Shown: positions 53,048 to 62,904, counted from the stretch's first letter. The stretch: 64,000 bases of DNA from Myroides phaeus (GCF_900099675.1 NZ_FNDQ01000002.1:1-64000); one strand, 5' to 3'. Numbers and translations are program-made. Notes: generated by a model from the sequence alone, not told the origin.

Positions 53048-54289
53048 ATGAAAAAGTTTCTCCCAACATTATATGGAGATAGATACATTTGGACAATATT
53101 ATTACTATTGGCCTTATTCTCGTTTGTGCCTGTATATAGTGCAAGTACGAACTTAGTGTATACCATTGGTACAGGGAAATCAACTTTTTCATATTTATTA
53201 AAACACTTTACTTTTCTAAGTATTGGTTTTGGAGTAATGTGGTTTATACATACTCGCGATTATAGATATTTTAGGGCAGTATCAATTTTTGGTATGCCAA
53301 TTATTATAATTCTTTTACTCGTTACATTATTAAAGGGTCAAACAATTAATGGAGCTAATGCCAGTAGATGGTTAAACCTTGGTTTTGTACAGTTTCAGCC
53401 TTCGGCTTTAGCAGCAATTATATTGATTATGTATGTTGCTCAGTATTTAGTGAGTTTAAAGGATAAAGTTGTGGAGTTTTGGCCATCGGTGTTAGAGTTG
53501 TGGGTTCCTGTAATGATTGTTGTAGGGCTCATTTTACCAGCCAATTTTTCAACTGCCGGATTAATATTTTTTATGGCTGCTTTACTGGTGTTTGTAGGGC
53601 CTTATCCAAAGAAGTATTTAGGAGTTATTTTATTAGCTGGTATATTAATGTTGGGATTATTTGTTTTAGCAGCTAAAGCATTTCCAGGTGCAATGCCTAA
53701 TAGGGTAGATACGTGGATTAGCCGTATTGATAGATTTGCAGGACCAGATGATGGAACAAAAGATTTATATCAAGTTGATAATGCAAAAATAGCTATTGCA
53801 TCAGGAGGCTTACTTGGAGTTGGTCCAGGAAAGAGTATTCAGAAGAACTTCTTACCACAGTCTTCTTCCGATTTTATCTATGCAATTATAGTTGAAGAAT
53901 TAGGATTGGTAGCAGGACTTACGATATTAGGATTATACCTATGGTTGTTTTATAGATTTTTAATAGCATCTCATAAAGCTCCTACAATGTTTGGTAAATT
54001 ATTAGTTATTGGTCTTGGTTTTTATATCATCTTTCAAGCCTTAATTAATATGGGAGTAGCAGTGTCTTTTTTACCTACTACAGGTCAAACTTTACCTTTG
54101 ATAAGTAGTGGTGGAACTTCTTCAATCATGTTGTGTTTTGCTTTTGGAATTATCTTAAGTGTAACTAAGAAAGAGCAAGAAGTAAAGGCACAGGAGGAAG
54201 AGAGAAAAGAAAGAGATAAAGCTATTCAAAAGGAGTTAGAGCGATTAGATATTGAGCGCCAAGAATTAGAAAAAAGAGAATTAATATAA
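53048..54289 (+). CDS. ftsW: Septal glycosyltransferase FtsW
   Basis: This SEDS-family polymerase builds septal glycan with the cognate class B PBP. About ten membrane helices are seen, along with the SEDS motifs GANASRWLNLGFVQFQPSALA and the C-terminal PTTGQTLPLISSGGTS. After the last helix there is a charged cytoplasmic tail of about 40 residues, rich in Glu, Lys and Arg, with coiled-coil character. Its gene order between murD and murG supports FtsW over RodA. Confidence 0.94.
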   Translation: MKKFLPTLYGDRYIWTILLLLALFSFVPVYSASTNLVYTIGTGKSTFSYLLKHFTFLSIGFGVMWFIHTRDYRYFRAVSIFGMPIIIILLLVTLLKGQTINGANASRWLNLGFVQFQPSALAAIILIMYVAQYLVSLKDKVVEFWPSVLELWVPVMIVVGLILPANFSTAGLIFFMAALLVFVGPYPKKYLGVILLAGILMLGLFVLAAKAFPGAMPNRVDTWISRIDRFAGPDDGTKDLYQVDNAKIAIASGGLLGVGPGKSIQKNFLPQSSSDFIYAIIVEELGLVAGLTILGLYLWLFYRFLIASHKAPTMFGKLLVIGLGFYIIFQALINMGVAVSFLPTTGQTLPLISSGGTSSIMLCFAFGIILSVTKKEQEVKAQEEERKERDKAIQKELERLDIERQELEKRELI

Positions 54290-54301
54290 TTAGATATTAC
54301 A

Positions 54302-55393
54302 ATGAAAAAAGCACCGAGAGTCATATTGAGTGGTGGTGGAACAGGAGGACATATTTATCCTGCTTTAGCTATCGCAAATGAGATTAAGGCGAGACATGCA
54401 GATGCGGAAATATTATTTGTTGGTGCAAAGGGTAAAATGGAAATGCAGAAGGTTCCTCAAGCAGGATATCAGATTGAAGGTCTTTGGATTTCTGGAATAC
54501 AACGTAAGTTAACTTTAGACAATCTTGCTTTTCCTTTTAAATTACTGAGTAGTATTTGGAAGTCTAAAAAGATTATAAAGGAATTTAAACCAGATGTTGT
54601 TATTGGAACAGGTGGTTTCGCAAGTGGAGCAGTCGTAAAGGTTGCTGCTGATAAAGGAATACCTACTGTAGTACAAGAGCAAAACTCTTATCCAGGAATA
54701 ACTAATAAATTATTAGGGAAAAAAGCAAAGGCAATATGTGTAGCTTATGATAAGTTAGAACGTTTTTTTCCAAGTGATAAGATCTTTAAAACAGGAAATC
54801 CTGTTCGAATGGATTTAATTGATGTTAATGCAAAACGTGAAGAAGGTATTTCTTTTTTAGATTTAGATAACAATAAGAAGACACTATTAGTTCTAGGTGG
54901 AAGTTTAGGTGCAAGAAGAATAAATCAACTGATAGAGAAAAATCTTGATTTTTTTAAACAGAATAATATTCAAGTTATTTGGCAGTGTGGTAAATTATAC
55001 TTTGAAGAGTATAAAAAATATGAAGGGGAAAGTGTTCAAGTAAAAGCGTTTATTGATAGAATGGATTTAGCATATGCTTCAGCTGATTTTGTTATTTCAA
55101 GAGCAGGAGCATCATCAATATCAGAACTTGCTTTAATTGGAAAGCCAGTAATATTTATTCCTTCTCCTAATGTAGCAGAAGACCATCAGACAAAGAATGC
55201 GAATAGCATTGTGGAGAAAGATGGAGCTATAATGATAAAGGAAAGTGAGCTTGATGATAAGTTCTCTCAAGTTTTTAGCAACTTAATTGTTGATGAAGAA
55301 TACCAAAGAGTATTGGGTAATAATTTTAAAAAATTAGCCTTGCCGAATGCAACTAAAGATATAGTAGACCGAATAGAGTCTTTAATGAAATAA
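54302..55393 (+). CDS. murG: UDP-GlcNAc: lipid I N-acetylglucosaminyltransferase
   Basis: MurG transfers GlcNAc to lipid I on the cytoplasmic face to form lipid II. The N-terminal [15 protein letters not shown] loop, the [10 protein letters not shown] and [13 protein letters not shown] segments, and the C-terminal [23 protein letters not shown] motif are characteristic. Length 363 is normal. Confidence 0.96.
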   Translation: MKKAPRVILSGGGTGGHIYPALAIANEIKARHADAEILFVGAKGKMEMQKVPQAGYQIEGLWISGIQRKLTLDNLAFPFKLLSSIWKSKKIIKEFKPDVVIGTGGFASGAVVKVAADKGIPTVVQEQNSYPGITNKLLGKKAKAICVAYDKLERFFPSDKIFKTGNPVRMDLIDVNAKREEGISFLDLDNNKKTLLVLGGSLGARRINQLIEKNLDFFKQNNIQVIWQCGKLYFEEYKKYEGESVQVKAFIDRMDLAYASADFVISRAGASSISELALIGKPVIFIPSPNVAEDHQTKNANSIVEKDGAIMIKESELDDKFSQVFSNLIVDEEYQRVLGNNFKKLALPNATKDIVDRIESLMK

Positions 55394-55397
55394 GATT

Positions 55398-56744
55398 ATG
55401 GAAATAAGTAAGATAAAGAGCGTTTTTTTTATTGGTATAGGAGGTATTGGAATGAGTGCCTTGGCTCGTTATTTTAAATTTTTAGGAAAGAATGTTGCAG
55501 GATATGATCGTACACCAACTCAGTTAACTGATGAGTTGGAAGAAGCTGGAATTGACATTCATTTTGAAGACAATGTTGAATTATTAGAAGAAGAGTATAA
55601 AGACAAGGAGGGCACGTTAGTTGTTATAACACCTGCGATTCCTTCAAGTCATAAGCAGTGGGCTTATTTTAAAAATAATGGATTTGATATTCGTAAACGT
55701 GCAGAGGTATTAGGGTTGATAACAAAAGACACTTATTGCTTTGCGGTAGCTGGTACACACGGAAAAACGACGACAACAAGTATTTTGGGACACTTGTTGT
55801 TTCAAGCAAACATTGATGTAACAGCATTTGTGGGAGGAGTAGTAGAAAATTACCAAACGAATTTAATTGGTAGCGGTACAACAGTTACTGTTGTCGAAGC
55901 AGATGAGTTTGATAGATCTTTCTTAAAGTTATATCCGAACACTGCATGTATTACATCGACAGAGGCAGACCATTTAGATATTTTTGGAACAGCAGATGAG
56001 ATGCTTACTGCATTTCATGATTTCGCGGATAAAGTTGAAGATAAAACAAGAGTTTTTACTGCTGATGGTGTAAGTTTAGAAGGAGTAAGGGTTGGTTTTG
56101 CAGAGGATGCTAAATTTAGAGTAGCAAATATTAAAATTGTTGATGGATGGTATGTATTTGATATTATTACACCAACAGAACAAATAAAAGATGTACGTTT
56201 TGGATTACCAGGACATCATAATTTATCAAATGCATTAGTTGCTTTTGCTATGGCATATACTTATGGAGTTGATAAAGATTTATTGGTAAAAGGACTTGAA
56301 AGTTTTCAAGGGGTTAGACGTAGATTCTCGTATAAATTGCGTTCAGGGAAATTGATTTATATAGATGATTACGCACATCATCCAACAGAGATTTTAGCCG
56401 TTAGTCAAGCAGTGCACGAATTATACGGAGACAAAAAGATAGTGGCAGTATTTCAACCACATTTATTCTCAAGAACAAGAGATTTTATGGGGGAGTTTGC
56501 TAAAGCGTTATCAACATTTGATAATATTGTTTTATTAGATATTTATCCTGCAAGAGAGGAACCTATTGAAGGAATTACATCTGCTGCATTATTAGAAGAT
56601 ATTACTTCAAGTAATAAGGAATTAGTGGCTAAAGAATCATTAATTAATTATTTGAAAGGAGTAGAAGCAGATGTTATTTTAACTATTGGAGCTGGAGATA
56701 TTGGTGAGATGGTTAGTGAAATAAAGAGAGAATTAGAAAATTAA
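55398..56744 (+). CDS. murC: UDP-MurNAc L-alanine ligase
   Basis: MurC adds L-alanine to UDP-MurNAc, the first stem-peptide step. The N-terminal FIGIGGIGMSALARYF and the ATP loop GTHGKTTTTSILGHLL identify it, as do ADEFDRSFL and DDYAHHPTEI. The start is four bases after the murG stop. MurB, MurF and Ddl are not found in this cluster. Confidence 0.96.
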   Translation: MEISKIKSVFFIGIGGIGMSALARYFKFLGKNVAGYDRTPTQLTDELEEAGIDIHFEDNVELLEEEYKDKEGTLVVITPAIPSSHKQWAYFKNNGFDIRKRAEVLGLITKDTYCFAVAGTHGKTTTTSILGHLLFQANIDVTAFVGGVVENYQTNLIGSGTTVTVVEADEFDRSFLKLYPNTACITSTEADHLDIFGTADEMLTAFHDFADKVEDKTRVFTADGVSLEGVRVGFAEDAKFRVANIKIVDGWYVFDIITPTEQIKDVRFGLPGHHNLSNALVAFAMAYTYGVDKDLLVKGLESFQGVRRRFSYKLRSGKLIYIDDYAHHPTEILAVSQAVHELYGDKKIVAVFQPHLFSRTRDFMGEFAKALSTFDNIVLLDIYPAREEPIEGITSAALLEDITSSNKELVAKESLINYLKGVEADVILTIGAGDIGEMVSEIKRELEN

Positions 56745-56756
56745 GATTAGTTTATA

Positions 56757-57494
56757 GTGAAAAAATGGGTAAAAAATATTAAATGGTCAGATATTCGCAT
56801 ATTGTTATTGTGTTTAGTCTTATTATTTATATATTCATTCACGAATAAACGCAATGATTCTCGTGTGATTACAGACATTGAGGTTTTATTTAAGGGAGGA
56901 GAAGAACATTTTGTTACAGCTGAAGAAGTTCGCGATTTGGTTAAAAATAATTTTCCAAAAATTTCCGAGATAAATAGAACTGTTTTAGATTTGAATAATC
57001 TGGAAAAAGGTGTGTTAAATAATGACCTAATCAAGGATGCTGACGTATATTTAACAGTAGACGGAAGGTTGTTTGTTGATGTTTGGCAAAAGAAGGCAAT
57101 AGGTAGAATTATTGAAGATTCTAAAAACTATTACTTAGATGAATACGGACAGAGAATGCCTTTGTCAATTCATTATTCGGATCGGGTTCCTATGGTGCAA
57201 GGAAAAGTAAACCAGAGTAATGAAAAAGACCTTAAAGAAATGTTGGAATTGATAAATGAAGACGAATTTTTAAGAAAAGATATTACAGGGATTATTGTAG
57301 AGTCAGATAGGTCACTTAAGTTGATGAGTCGAACAAATAATTTCGATATTCAATTTGGGGGATTTGACGAGAAAGAAAAAAAATTGAAGAATTATAAAGC
57401 TTTTGTGCAGTATATGGTAAATGAAAATATTGAACAAAATAAGTACAAAGTAGTAAACCTGAAGTTTACCCAGCAAGTGATATGCACTAAATAG
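56757..57494 (+). CDS. ftsQ: Cell division protein FtsQ
   Basis: This bitopic division protein has a short cytoplasmic tail, one membrane helix (about 11-27) and a periplasmic part with a POTRA-like start (ITDIEVLFKGGEEHFVTAEEVRDLV). The start codon is GTG. At 245 residues and low conservation, the name depends mainly on position between murC and ftsA. Confidence 0.88.
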   Translation: MKKWVKNIKWSDIRILLLCLVLLFIYSFTNKRNDSRVITDIEVLFKGGEEHFVTAEEVRDLVKNNFPKISEINRTVLDLNNLEKGVLNNDLIKDADVYLTVDGRLFVDVWQKKAIGRIIEDSKNYYLDEYGQRMPLSIHYSDRVPMVQGKVNQSNEKDLKEMLELINEDEFLRKDITGIIVESDRSLKLMSRTNNFDIQFGGFDEKEKKLKNYKAFVQYMVNENIEQNKYKVVNLKFTQQVICTK

Positions 57495-57505
57495 TAAAAA
57501 GGAGT

Positions 57506-58948
57506 ATGGAAAAAGAAAATATAGCTGTAGGTTTAGACATTGGAACAACTAAGATTGTTGCAATGATTGGTAAAAAGAATGAATATGGCAAACTTGAGAT
57601 TTTAGGTTTAGGTAAAGCTAAAAGTCTTGGTGTAAAACGTGGGGTTGTAAATAATATTTTACAAACTATTCAATCTATTTTACACGCAGTTGCTGATGCG
57701 GAAGCAGCAGCAGGTTATAAAATTAAGAATGTTGTTGTTGGTATCGCAGGACAACATATTAGAAGTATACAACATAGTGACTACATCAGTAGAGAAAATC
57801 CTGATGAAGTTATCGGTGACAAAGATATTGAACAGTTAATTAACCAAGTTCAAAAATTAAGTATGTTACCTGGAGAGGAAATAATACATGTTTTACCACA
57901 AGAATTTAAAATTGATGGTGAGCCAGGTATTAAGGAGCCAATAGGAATGTATGGAAGTCGTTTAGAAGCAACATTTCATGTTGTTGTAGGACAAGCGGCA
58001 TTGATTAAAAATGCAGGTAGATGTATTAAAGATGCAGGTTTAGAATTAAGTGGTATCACTTTAGAACCATTAGCATCTGCAGAAGCTGTATTAAGTCAAG
58101 AAGAAAAAGAAGCTGGTGTTGCATTAATTGATATAGGTGGTGGTACAACTGACCTTGCAATTTTTAAAGATGGTATCATTCGTCATACAGCTGTAGTTCC
58201 ATTTGGAGGAAATGTTATTACAGAAGATATAAAAGAAGGGTGTGCTATTATTGAACGTCAAGCTGAGATTTTAAAAGTAAGATTTGGTTCTGCTTGGCCA
58301 GGTGAAAATAAAGACAATGAAATTGTTTCTATTCCTGGATTAAGAGGTAAAGAACCAAAAGAAATCTCTTTAAAGAATTTATCGAAAATTATTCACGCAC
58401 GTGTAGAAGAAATAATTCAATTGGTATTTTCTGAGATTAAAAGTTATGGATATGAAAATCCACAAAAGAAATTAATTGCTGGTATTGTTTTAACAGGTGG
58501 AGGATCTGAATTAAAACACATCAAGCAATTAGTTGAGTATATAACAGGAATAGATACTCGTATTGGATATCCAAACGAACATTTAGCAGGAGATTCAAAT
58601 CCTGAGATATCAAGTCCGTTGTATGCTACTGCTGTTGGTTTAGTGATGGAGAGTAACCGCAATCAGATTAAGGGAGCAATTTCTTTAGTTGAAGAGCAAG
58701 AAGAGGTTAAAAAAGAAGAAGTGAAACAAGAGGTTGTAGAGCCGATTGTTGTGAAGCCAGTGGCAAGCAATAGAGAACAAACAGAAACAGTTCAGTATAA
58801 TGAACCAGAAAGAGTTTCTGAAGAATCAAAAGAACCAAGAGAAATAAGAGATGAGTCTTTAAATAGTCCGATTGCGGAGAAATTTGAAAGCAGTTTCTTT
58901 GGTAATTTTTTTAGAAAGATTAAAGAGTTTATTGAAAAGCAAGAATAA
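57506..58948 (+). CDS. ftsA: Cell division protein FtsA
   Basis: This actin-like ATPase tethers FtsZ to the membrane. AVGLDIGTTKIVAMIG (phosphate 1) and LIDIGGGTTDLAIF (phosphate 2) are present, with LTGGGSELKHI near the adenosine site. A Glu/Lys/Val-rich linker (about 395-455) is longer than in E. coli, and the C-terminus SSFFGNFFRKIKEFIEKQE forms the amphipathic membrane-targeting helix. Length 480. Confidence 0.96.
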   Translation: MEKENIAVGLDIGTTKIVAMIGKKNEYGKLEILGLGKAKSLGVKRGVVNNILQTIQSILHAVADAEAAAGYKIKNVVVGIAGQHIRSIQHSDYISRENPDEVIGDKDIEQLINQVQKLSMLPGEEIIHVLPQEFKIDGEPGIKEPIGMYGSRLEATFHVVVGQAALIKNAGRCIKDAGLELSGITLEPLASAEAVLSQEEKEAGVALIDIGGGTTDLAIFKDGIIRHTAVVPFGGNVITEDIKEGCAIIERQAEILKVRFGSAWPGENKDNEIVSIPGLRGKEPKEISLKNLSKIIHARVEEIIQLVFSEIKSYGYENPQKKLIAGIVLTGGGSELKHIKQLVEYITGIDTRIGYPNEHLAGDSNPEISSPLYATAVGLVMESNRNQIKGAISLVEEQEEVKKEEVKQEVVEPIVVKPVASNREQTETVQYNEPERVSEESKEPREIRDESLNSPIAEKFESSFFGNFFRKIKEFIEKQE

Positions 58949-58961
58949 AAGCGCTACGTAT

Positions 58962-61055
58962 ATGGAGAATACAGATTTTGGAGGAATAAAGTTTGATTTA
59001 CCAAAAAACCAATCAAACGTTATTAAAGTAATTGGTGTTGGAGGTGGTGGAAGTAACGCCATTAACCACATGTTTAAGCAAGGTATTAAGGGTGTAGATT
59101 TTATAGTTTGTAATACTGACTCACAAGCTTTAGAAAATAGTACAGTGCCTAATAAAATTCAATTAGGTGTTAACTTGACTGAAGGACTTGGGGCTGGAGC
59201 TAATCCAGAAGTAGGACAGCAATCTGCTCTTGAAAGTATAGAAGAAATTGAAAAGATGCTTGATGTAAATACTAAAATGGTATTTATTACAGCAGGTATG
59301 GGGGGAGGTACCGGAACAGGTGCAGCTCCAGTAATTGCTCAATTGTCAAAAGAGAGAGATATTCTTACTGTTGGAATTGTAACAATTCCTTTTCAGTTTG
59401 AAGGGAAAGTAAGACAAGAACAAGCCTTAAAAGGTGTTGAACGATTACGTAAGCAAGTAGATTCATTAGTTGTTATCAATAATAATAAATTACGTGAAGT
59501 ATATGGAAACTTAGGTTTCAAGGCTGGTTTCTCCAAAGCCGATGAAGTCTTATCTACAGCTGCGCGTGGTATTGCTGAAGTTATTACACATCACTATACA
59601 CAGAATATTGACTTAAAAGATGCTAAGACAGTATTGTCTGATAGTGGTACTGCAATAATGGGATCAGCAACTGCTTCAGGTGAAACAAGAGCAAAAGATG
59701 CTATTGTAGATGCTTTAGATTCTCCATTATTGAATGATAATAAAATTACTGGAGCTAAAAACGTATTATTATTAATCGTTTCTGGTTCAAATGAGATTAC
59801 TATTGATGAAATTGGAGAAATTAATGACCACATCCAAACTGAAGCTGGTCATAATGCTAATATCATTATGGGAGTTGGTGAAGATGATACATTAGGAGAA
59901 GCTATTTCTGTTACGATTATTGCTACAGGTTTCAATATTGAACAACAAAAGAATATTGTTACTACATCTGAACCAAAGATGATTATTCATACTTTAGATG
60001 ATGAGCAAAAAGCAGTAAGAAATTTATCTTCAGCAGCACCATTAAGTTCTTTTAGTTTTTCTACACCAAATGAGCCTTTATCAGCTTTAAGTAGTACTGA
60101 TATAGCTAATACTTTTGGTCAAACAGAAGAAGTAGAAGAGCCTAAAGAAGAAAAAATCACTATCTATAATTTAGAAGATGATTTTGATGAAGATGATAAT
60201 GACGATGATTATTTAGATGGTGGTGATGATCCTGAAGATGGAGATCCAGTTTTACCAACAGGTGAAAATGATTTTACTATAATTGATAGAACAAATGAAG
60301 CTTCAAATTTAGATGTGTTTTTTGAAAATGTAACACCTAAAGAAGAGGTTAAAAAGAATATTAATTTATCAGTAGAGCAAGTATCTAATAAAACTAAGGA
60401 TATTCGCGACATTAAAGTTGTGGATCCTGAGTTTGTTATAGTAGCACCCAAAGCAGAACCTTTAACTGTTGTTAATACAACTCAAAAGAGAGTGATAGAG
60501 CCAATAAGTTTGTCTGTAGAAGAAAAACACACACAACCTTTTGCAACACATTTATCTGCAAATGAAGTAACAGTAGAAAATTCTTTTGCTCCAAAAGAAG
60601 AGGTTATTCGTTTTACTTTAGAAGATTATACTGAAAAAGAAAGTGAGTTATCTGCTGCTAAACCTGTAAATAAACATCAAGAAGATATTGCAGAAGAATT
60701 TAAATTTTCTGTAAAGTCAGAAGTAAAAGCTGAACCAATTGTAAACGAAACAGAAATTGTTTTAGATGAAGAATTGGATGAAGTAAACCCAATGGAAATG
60801 AGTATTGAAGAGTTTACTTTAAGAAGTCGTGCTGCTGAAAGAAGAAAAAAGATGAAAGACTTTAATTATAAGTTTAATAACACAAATAATCAGTTAACTG
60901 AATTAGAGCGTGAACCAGCTTATAAAAGAAGTGGAGTAGATTTGAAAGATACTGATGATGTAACTGGAAAATCAAGAGTTAGCTTCGGTGTTGATAGTAA
61001 TAACGATGCTAAATTAAGATCGAATAATTCTTTTTTACATGATAATGTAGACTAA
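58962..61055 (+). CDS. ftsZ: Cell division protein FtsZ with long C-terminal region
   Basis: This tubulin-like GTPase forms the division ring. The GTP signature GGGTGTG is at 114-120 of the 697-residue protein. The start is ATG 58962; the longer frame overlaps ftsA and adds no conserved sequence. After the globular domain (about 330) there is a linker of more than 300 residues, acidic in its first part. A conserved-peptide-like EREPAYKRSGVDL lies at about 649-661, with about 36 residues after it, so it is not terminal. Confidence 0.96.
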   Translation: MENTDFGGIKFDLPKNQSNVIKVIGVGGGGSNAINHMFKQGIKGVDFIVCNTDSQALENSTVPNKIQLGVNLTEGLGAGANPEVGQQSALESIEEIEKMLDVNTKMVFITAGMGGGTGTGAAPVIAQLSKERDILTVGIVTIPFQFEGKVRQEQALKGVERLRKQVDSLVVINNNKLREVYGNLGFKAGFSKADEVLSTAARGIAEVITHHYTQNIDLKDAKTVLSDSGTAIMGSATASGETRAKDAIVDALDSPLLNDNKITGAKNVLLLIVSGSNEITIDEIGEINDHIQTEAGHNANIIMGVGEDDTLGEAISVTIIATGFNIEQQKNIVTTSEPKMIIHTLDDEQKAVRNLSSAAPLSSFSFSTPNEPLSALSSTDIANTFGQTEEVEEPKEEKITIYNLEDDFDEDDNDDDYLDGGDDPEDGDPVLPTGENDFTIIDRTNEASNLDVFFENVTPKEEVKKNINLSVEQVSNKTKDIRDIKVVDPEFVIVAPKAEPLTVVNTTQKRVIEPISLSVEEKHTQPFATHLSANEVTVENSFAPKEEVIRFTLEDYTEKESELSAAKPVNKHQEDIAEEFKFSVKSEVKAEPIVNETEIVLDEELDEVNPMEMSIEEFTLRSRAAERRKKMKDFNYKFNNTNNQLTELEREPAYKRSGVDLKDTDDVTGKSRVSFGVDSNNDAKLRSNNSFLHDNVD

Positions 61056-61079
61056 TATTAGGATAGACCTTATATATAG

Positions 61080-61114
61080 AGCCCGAAAAAGTTATTCTTT
61101 TTTCGGGCTTTTTT
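61080..61114 (+). terminator. Terminator at the end of the dcw cluster
   Basis: GCCCGAAAAA (61081-61090) pairs with TTTTTCGGGC (61099-61108), followed by a T run. It lies 25 bases beyond ftsZ. Confidence 0.85.
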
Positions 61115-61115
61115 A

Positions 61116-61123
61116 TATATTTG
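61116..61123 (+). promoter_or_regulatory. -7 box for the YqeY-like gene
   Basis: TATATTTG matches TAnnTTTG, just past the dcw terminator, 21 bases before the ATG. Confidence 0.5.
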
Positions 61124-61144
61124 CACTTAAATAAAATATTTGAT

Positions 61145-61597
61145 ATGAGTTTACAATCTAAGATTATGGATGCAATGAAAAGTGCAATGAAAGCTAAGGA
61201 TACTGTAGCTTTAGAGGCACTTAGAGCAATTAAGTCTGAGTTATTATTAGCCCAAACTCAATCAGGGGCACAAACTGAGCTAACTGAAGAAGAAGAAATA
61301 AAAATTTTACAGAAATTAGTTAAGCAACGAAAGGATAGTGCAAACATATTTTCAGAGCAAGGTCGTATGGATTTGGTAGAGCCAGAGTTAGCACAAGTAG
61401 CTGTTATTGAGCAATTTTTACCAGAGCAAATGTCAGAAGAAGATGTGAAGAAAGTTATTAATGACATTATTTCTGCTGGAGGTTTTAGTGGAATGGCTTC
61501 AATGGGACAAGTTATGGGACTTGCATCAAAAGAGTTAGCTGGTAAGGCAGATGGAAAAACAATTTCAACTATAGTGAAGTCATTATTGACAAACTAA
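61145..61597 (+). CDS. GatB/YqeY domain protein
   Basis: This 150-residue helical protein is of the YqeY family, related to the tail domain of the GatB amidotransferase subunit. It shows MDAMKSAMKAKDTVALEALRAIKSELL near the N-terminus and MGQVMGLASKELAGKADGKTISTIVK at the C-terminus. The cellular role is not well defined. I start at the ATG at 61145. It ends 10 bases before the tRNA gene. Confidence 0.9.
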   Translation: MSLQSKIMDAMKSAMKAKDTVALEALRAIKSELLLAQTQSGAQTELTEEEEIKILQKLVKQRKDSANIFSEQGRMDLVEPELAQVAVIEQFLPEQMSEEDVKKVINDIISAGGFSGMASMGQVMGLASKELAGKADGKTISTIVKSLLTN

Positions 61598-61607
61598 ATT
61601 ATATAGT

Positions 61608-61681
61608 GTCCGTGTAGTTCAACTGGATAGAATATCAGATTTCGGCTCTGAGGGTTGGGGGTTCGAAACCTCCCACGGACG
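61608..61681 (+). tRNA. tRNA-Arg (anticodon UCG)
   Basis: The acceptor arm GTCCGTG pairs with CACGGAC. The anticodon stem TCAGA/TCTGA encloses the loop TTTCGGC, so positions 34-36 are TCG, reading CGA. The T arm has GGGGG/CCTCC with loop TTCGAAA. The discriminator base is G and no CCA is encoded. It is 74 nucleotides long. Confidence 0.93.
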
Positions 61682-61702
61682 CAAAATGTATATAAATTGA
61701 AA

Positions 61703-61729
61703 AGCGAAGTATTTACTTCGCTTTTTTTA
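61703..61729 (+). terminator. Terminator after tRNA-Arg
   Basis: AGCGAAGTA (61703-61711) is perfectly complementary to TACTTCGCT (61714-61722), followed by six or more T. Confidence 0.85.
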
Positions 61730-61787
61730 TTTTAAGCAAATATCACAAAGTATGATAAAAATCATATTTTATTAACTAATTGCGAAG

Positions 61788-61795
61788 TAGTTTTG
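61788..61795 (+). promoter_or_regulatory. -7 box for the CBS protein gene
   Basis: TAGTTTTG matches TAnnTTTG and lies 23 bases before the start codon. Confidence 0.42.
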
Positions 61796-61818
61796 GGCTA
61801 TTCTAAAAAGGTGCTGAT

Positions 61819-62241
61819 ATGAAACAGAGAGTTCCAGTTTCGAGTATTATGGCTTCTGATATAGTTAAGCTGAATATTACAGATTCGCTTACTTATGCAG
61901 AAGGATTGTTTAAAAAACATAAAATCCGCCACTTACCTGTTGTTTCTGGAAACAAGCTTGTAGGGATTTTAAGCTATACTGATTTACTGAAAATAAGTTT
62001 AGCAGAAACAGTGGGTGAGAATGATGAAATAATTGATATGACTGTTTATAATATGTTTACTATTGAACAAGTAATGGTTAAGGATGTTATTACGATACAA
62101 GCTGATGAGAACGTCAGAGAAGCGGCAGAAATATTAGTTGATAAAGATTTTAGATCCTTACCTGTAATGGAGGGTGATATGTTAGTAGGAATTTTAACTA
62201 CAACAGATTTAATTAAGTATTTGCTTAAGCAATATGTCTAA
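61819..62241 (+). CDS. Two-CBS-domain protein
   Basis: This 140-residue protein consists of a pair of CBS domains (about 6-60 and 75-138), each with the VGILSYTDLLK or VGILTTTDLIK ending. A CBS pair binds adenine nucleotides and is usually regulatory. It stands alone, with no attached enzyme or transporter domain, so its partner is unknown. A strong terminator follows. Confidence 0.88.
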   Translation: MKQRVPVSSIMASDIVKLNITDSLTYAEGLFKKHKIRHLPVVSGNKLVGILSYTDLLKISLAETVGENDEIIDMTVYNMFTIEQVMVKDVITIQADENVREAAEILVDKDFRSLPVMEGDMLVGILTTTDLIKYLLKQYV

Positions 62242-62316
62242 TAAAAAAAATTGCTATAAAAATAAATAGATTTTGTAGTTTGTGAGTTTGGCTACAAAAT
62301 TGCATATTGTTGTTTG

Positions 62317-62357
62317 AAAAAAGCACTAATGTATTGGCATTAGTGCTTTTTTGTTTT
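62317..62357 (+). terminator. Terminator after the CBS protein gene
   Basis: AAAAAAGCACTAATG pairs with CATTAGTGCTTTTTT around a six-base loop, followed by further T. It lies about 75 bases after the stop. Confidence 0.85.
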
Positions 62358-62547
62358 TAAGAGGCATACTAAGTTCTCTTTATAATACTGAATCAGGTAA
62401 AAATCTTAAGGATTAAGTATATAACTCTCTTGTTTCTAAGAAGCAAAATAAGTAAAGATTTAAAATGTAATACATTGGATTGTTCTAGCAACAAAGAACA
62501 TATGAAAGTGTAGTTTTAAACGTACCATGTTCGAGACATCTCCCACT

Positions 62548-62613
62548 CAAGTACCACACACTTTCGAAAAAAAGCCTTTTTTCCGAAAGTGTGTGGTACA
62601 AATGTGGTACTTG
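62548..62613. repeat. Long hairpin with two alternative right arms
   Basis: GTACCACACACTTTCG (62551-62566) is perfectly complementary to CGAAAGTGTGTGGTAC (62584-62599), and inner A and T runs extend the stem past a one-base bulge. CAAGTACCAC (62548-62557) also pairs exactly with GTGGTACTTG (62604-62613). TGTGGTAC is thus repeated 11 bases apart. It lies in a gene-free stretch. Confidence 0.7.
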
Positions 62614-62736
62614 TGTGAAACAAGTTGCAAAGAAGCTTATAATAACAAGGCTTTAATACCGTTTTAAAGACTACCGAAATACATTTTTGTAAAGTACTAA
62701 TTACTTTAGAACGGACTGAGATAAAGTGTTTTTTTT

Positions 62737-62786
62737 TAGATTAACTAAGATTTTGTTTAGTTCTCAACTTTTGTTGTTAATCCAGT
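62737..62786 (+). repeat. Copy of a dispersed diverged repeat
   Basis: This 50-base stretch aligns with 57-107 at about 36 positions and in reverse orientation with blocks at 23.25-23.31 kb. The shared core is CAACTTTTG and TTAGT, with TAGATT at one end. Likely mobile-element debris. Confidence 0.45.
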
Positions 62787-62904
62787 AGGTGTCCTTTTTT
62801 AGTGGGCATAAAACAGAATTAGATAAAAAATACTTTTGTTAAAAAAACTTTACTAATCTTGTTTTTCTATATTTTTAGAATTCATAAGTAATTTTAATTG
62901 TAGT

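Larger units (their letters stand above)
62242..62904. other. Gene-free stretch of 663 bases
   Basis: No credible gene was found. It contains the CBS gene terminator, the two-arm hairpin at 62548-62613 and a repeat copy at 62737-62786. The final 110 bases form the upstream region of the GAF gene. Confidence 0.55.

Noticed and set aside
58872..58961. N-terminal extension of ftsZ
   Set aside because: The extra 30 codons lie in the ftsA 3' end in another frame. The conserved FtsZ sequence starts after the ATG at 58962.
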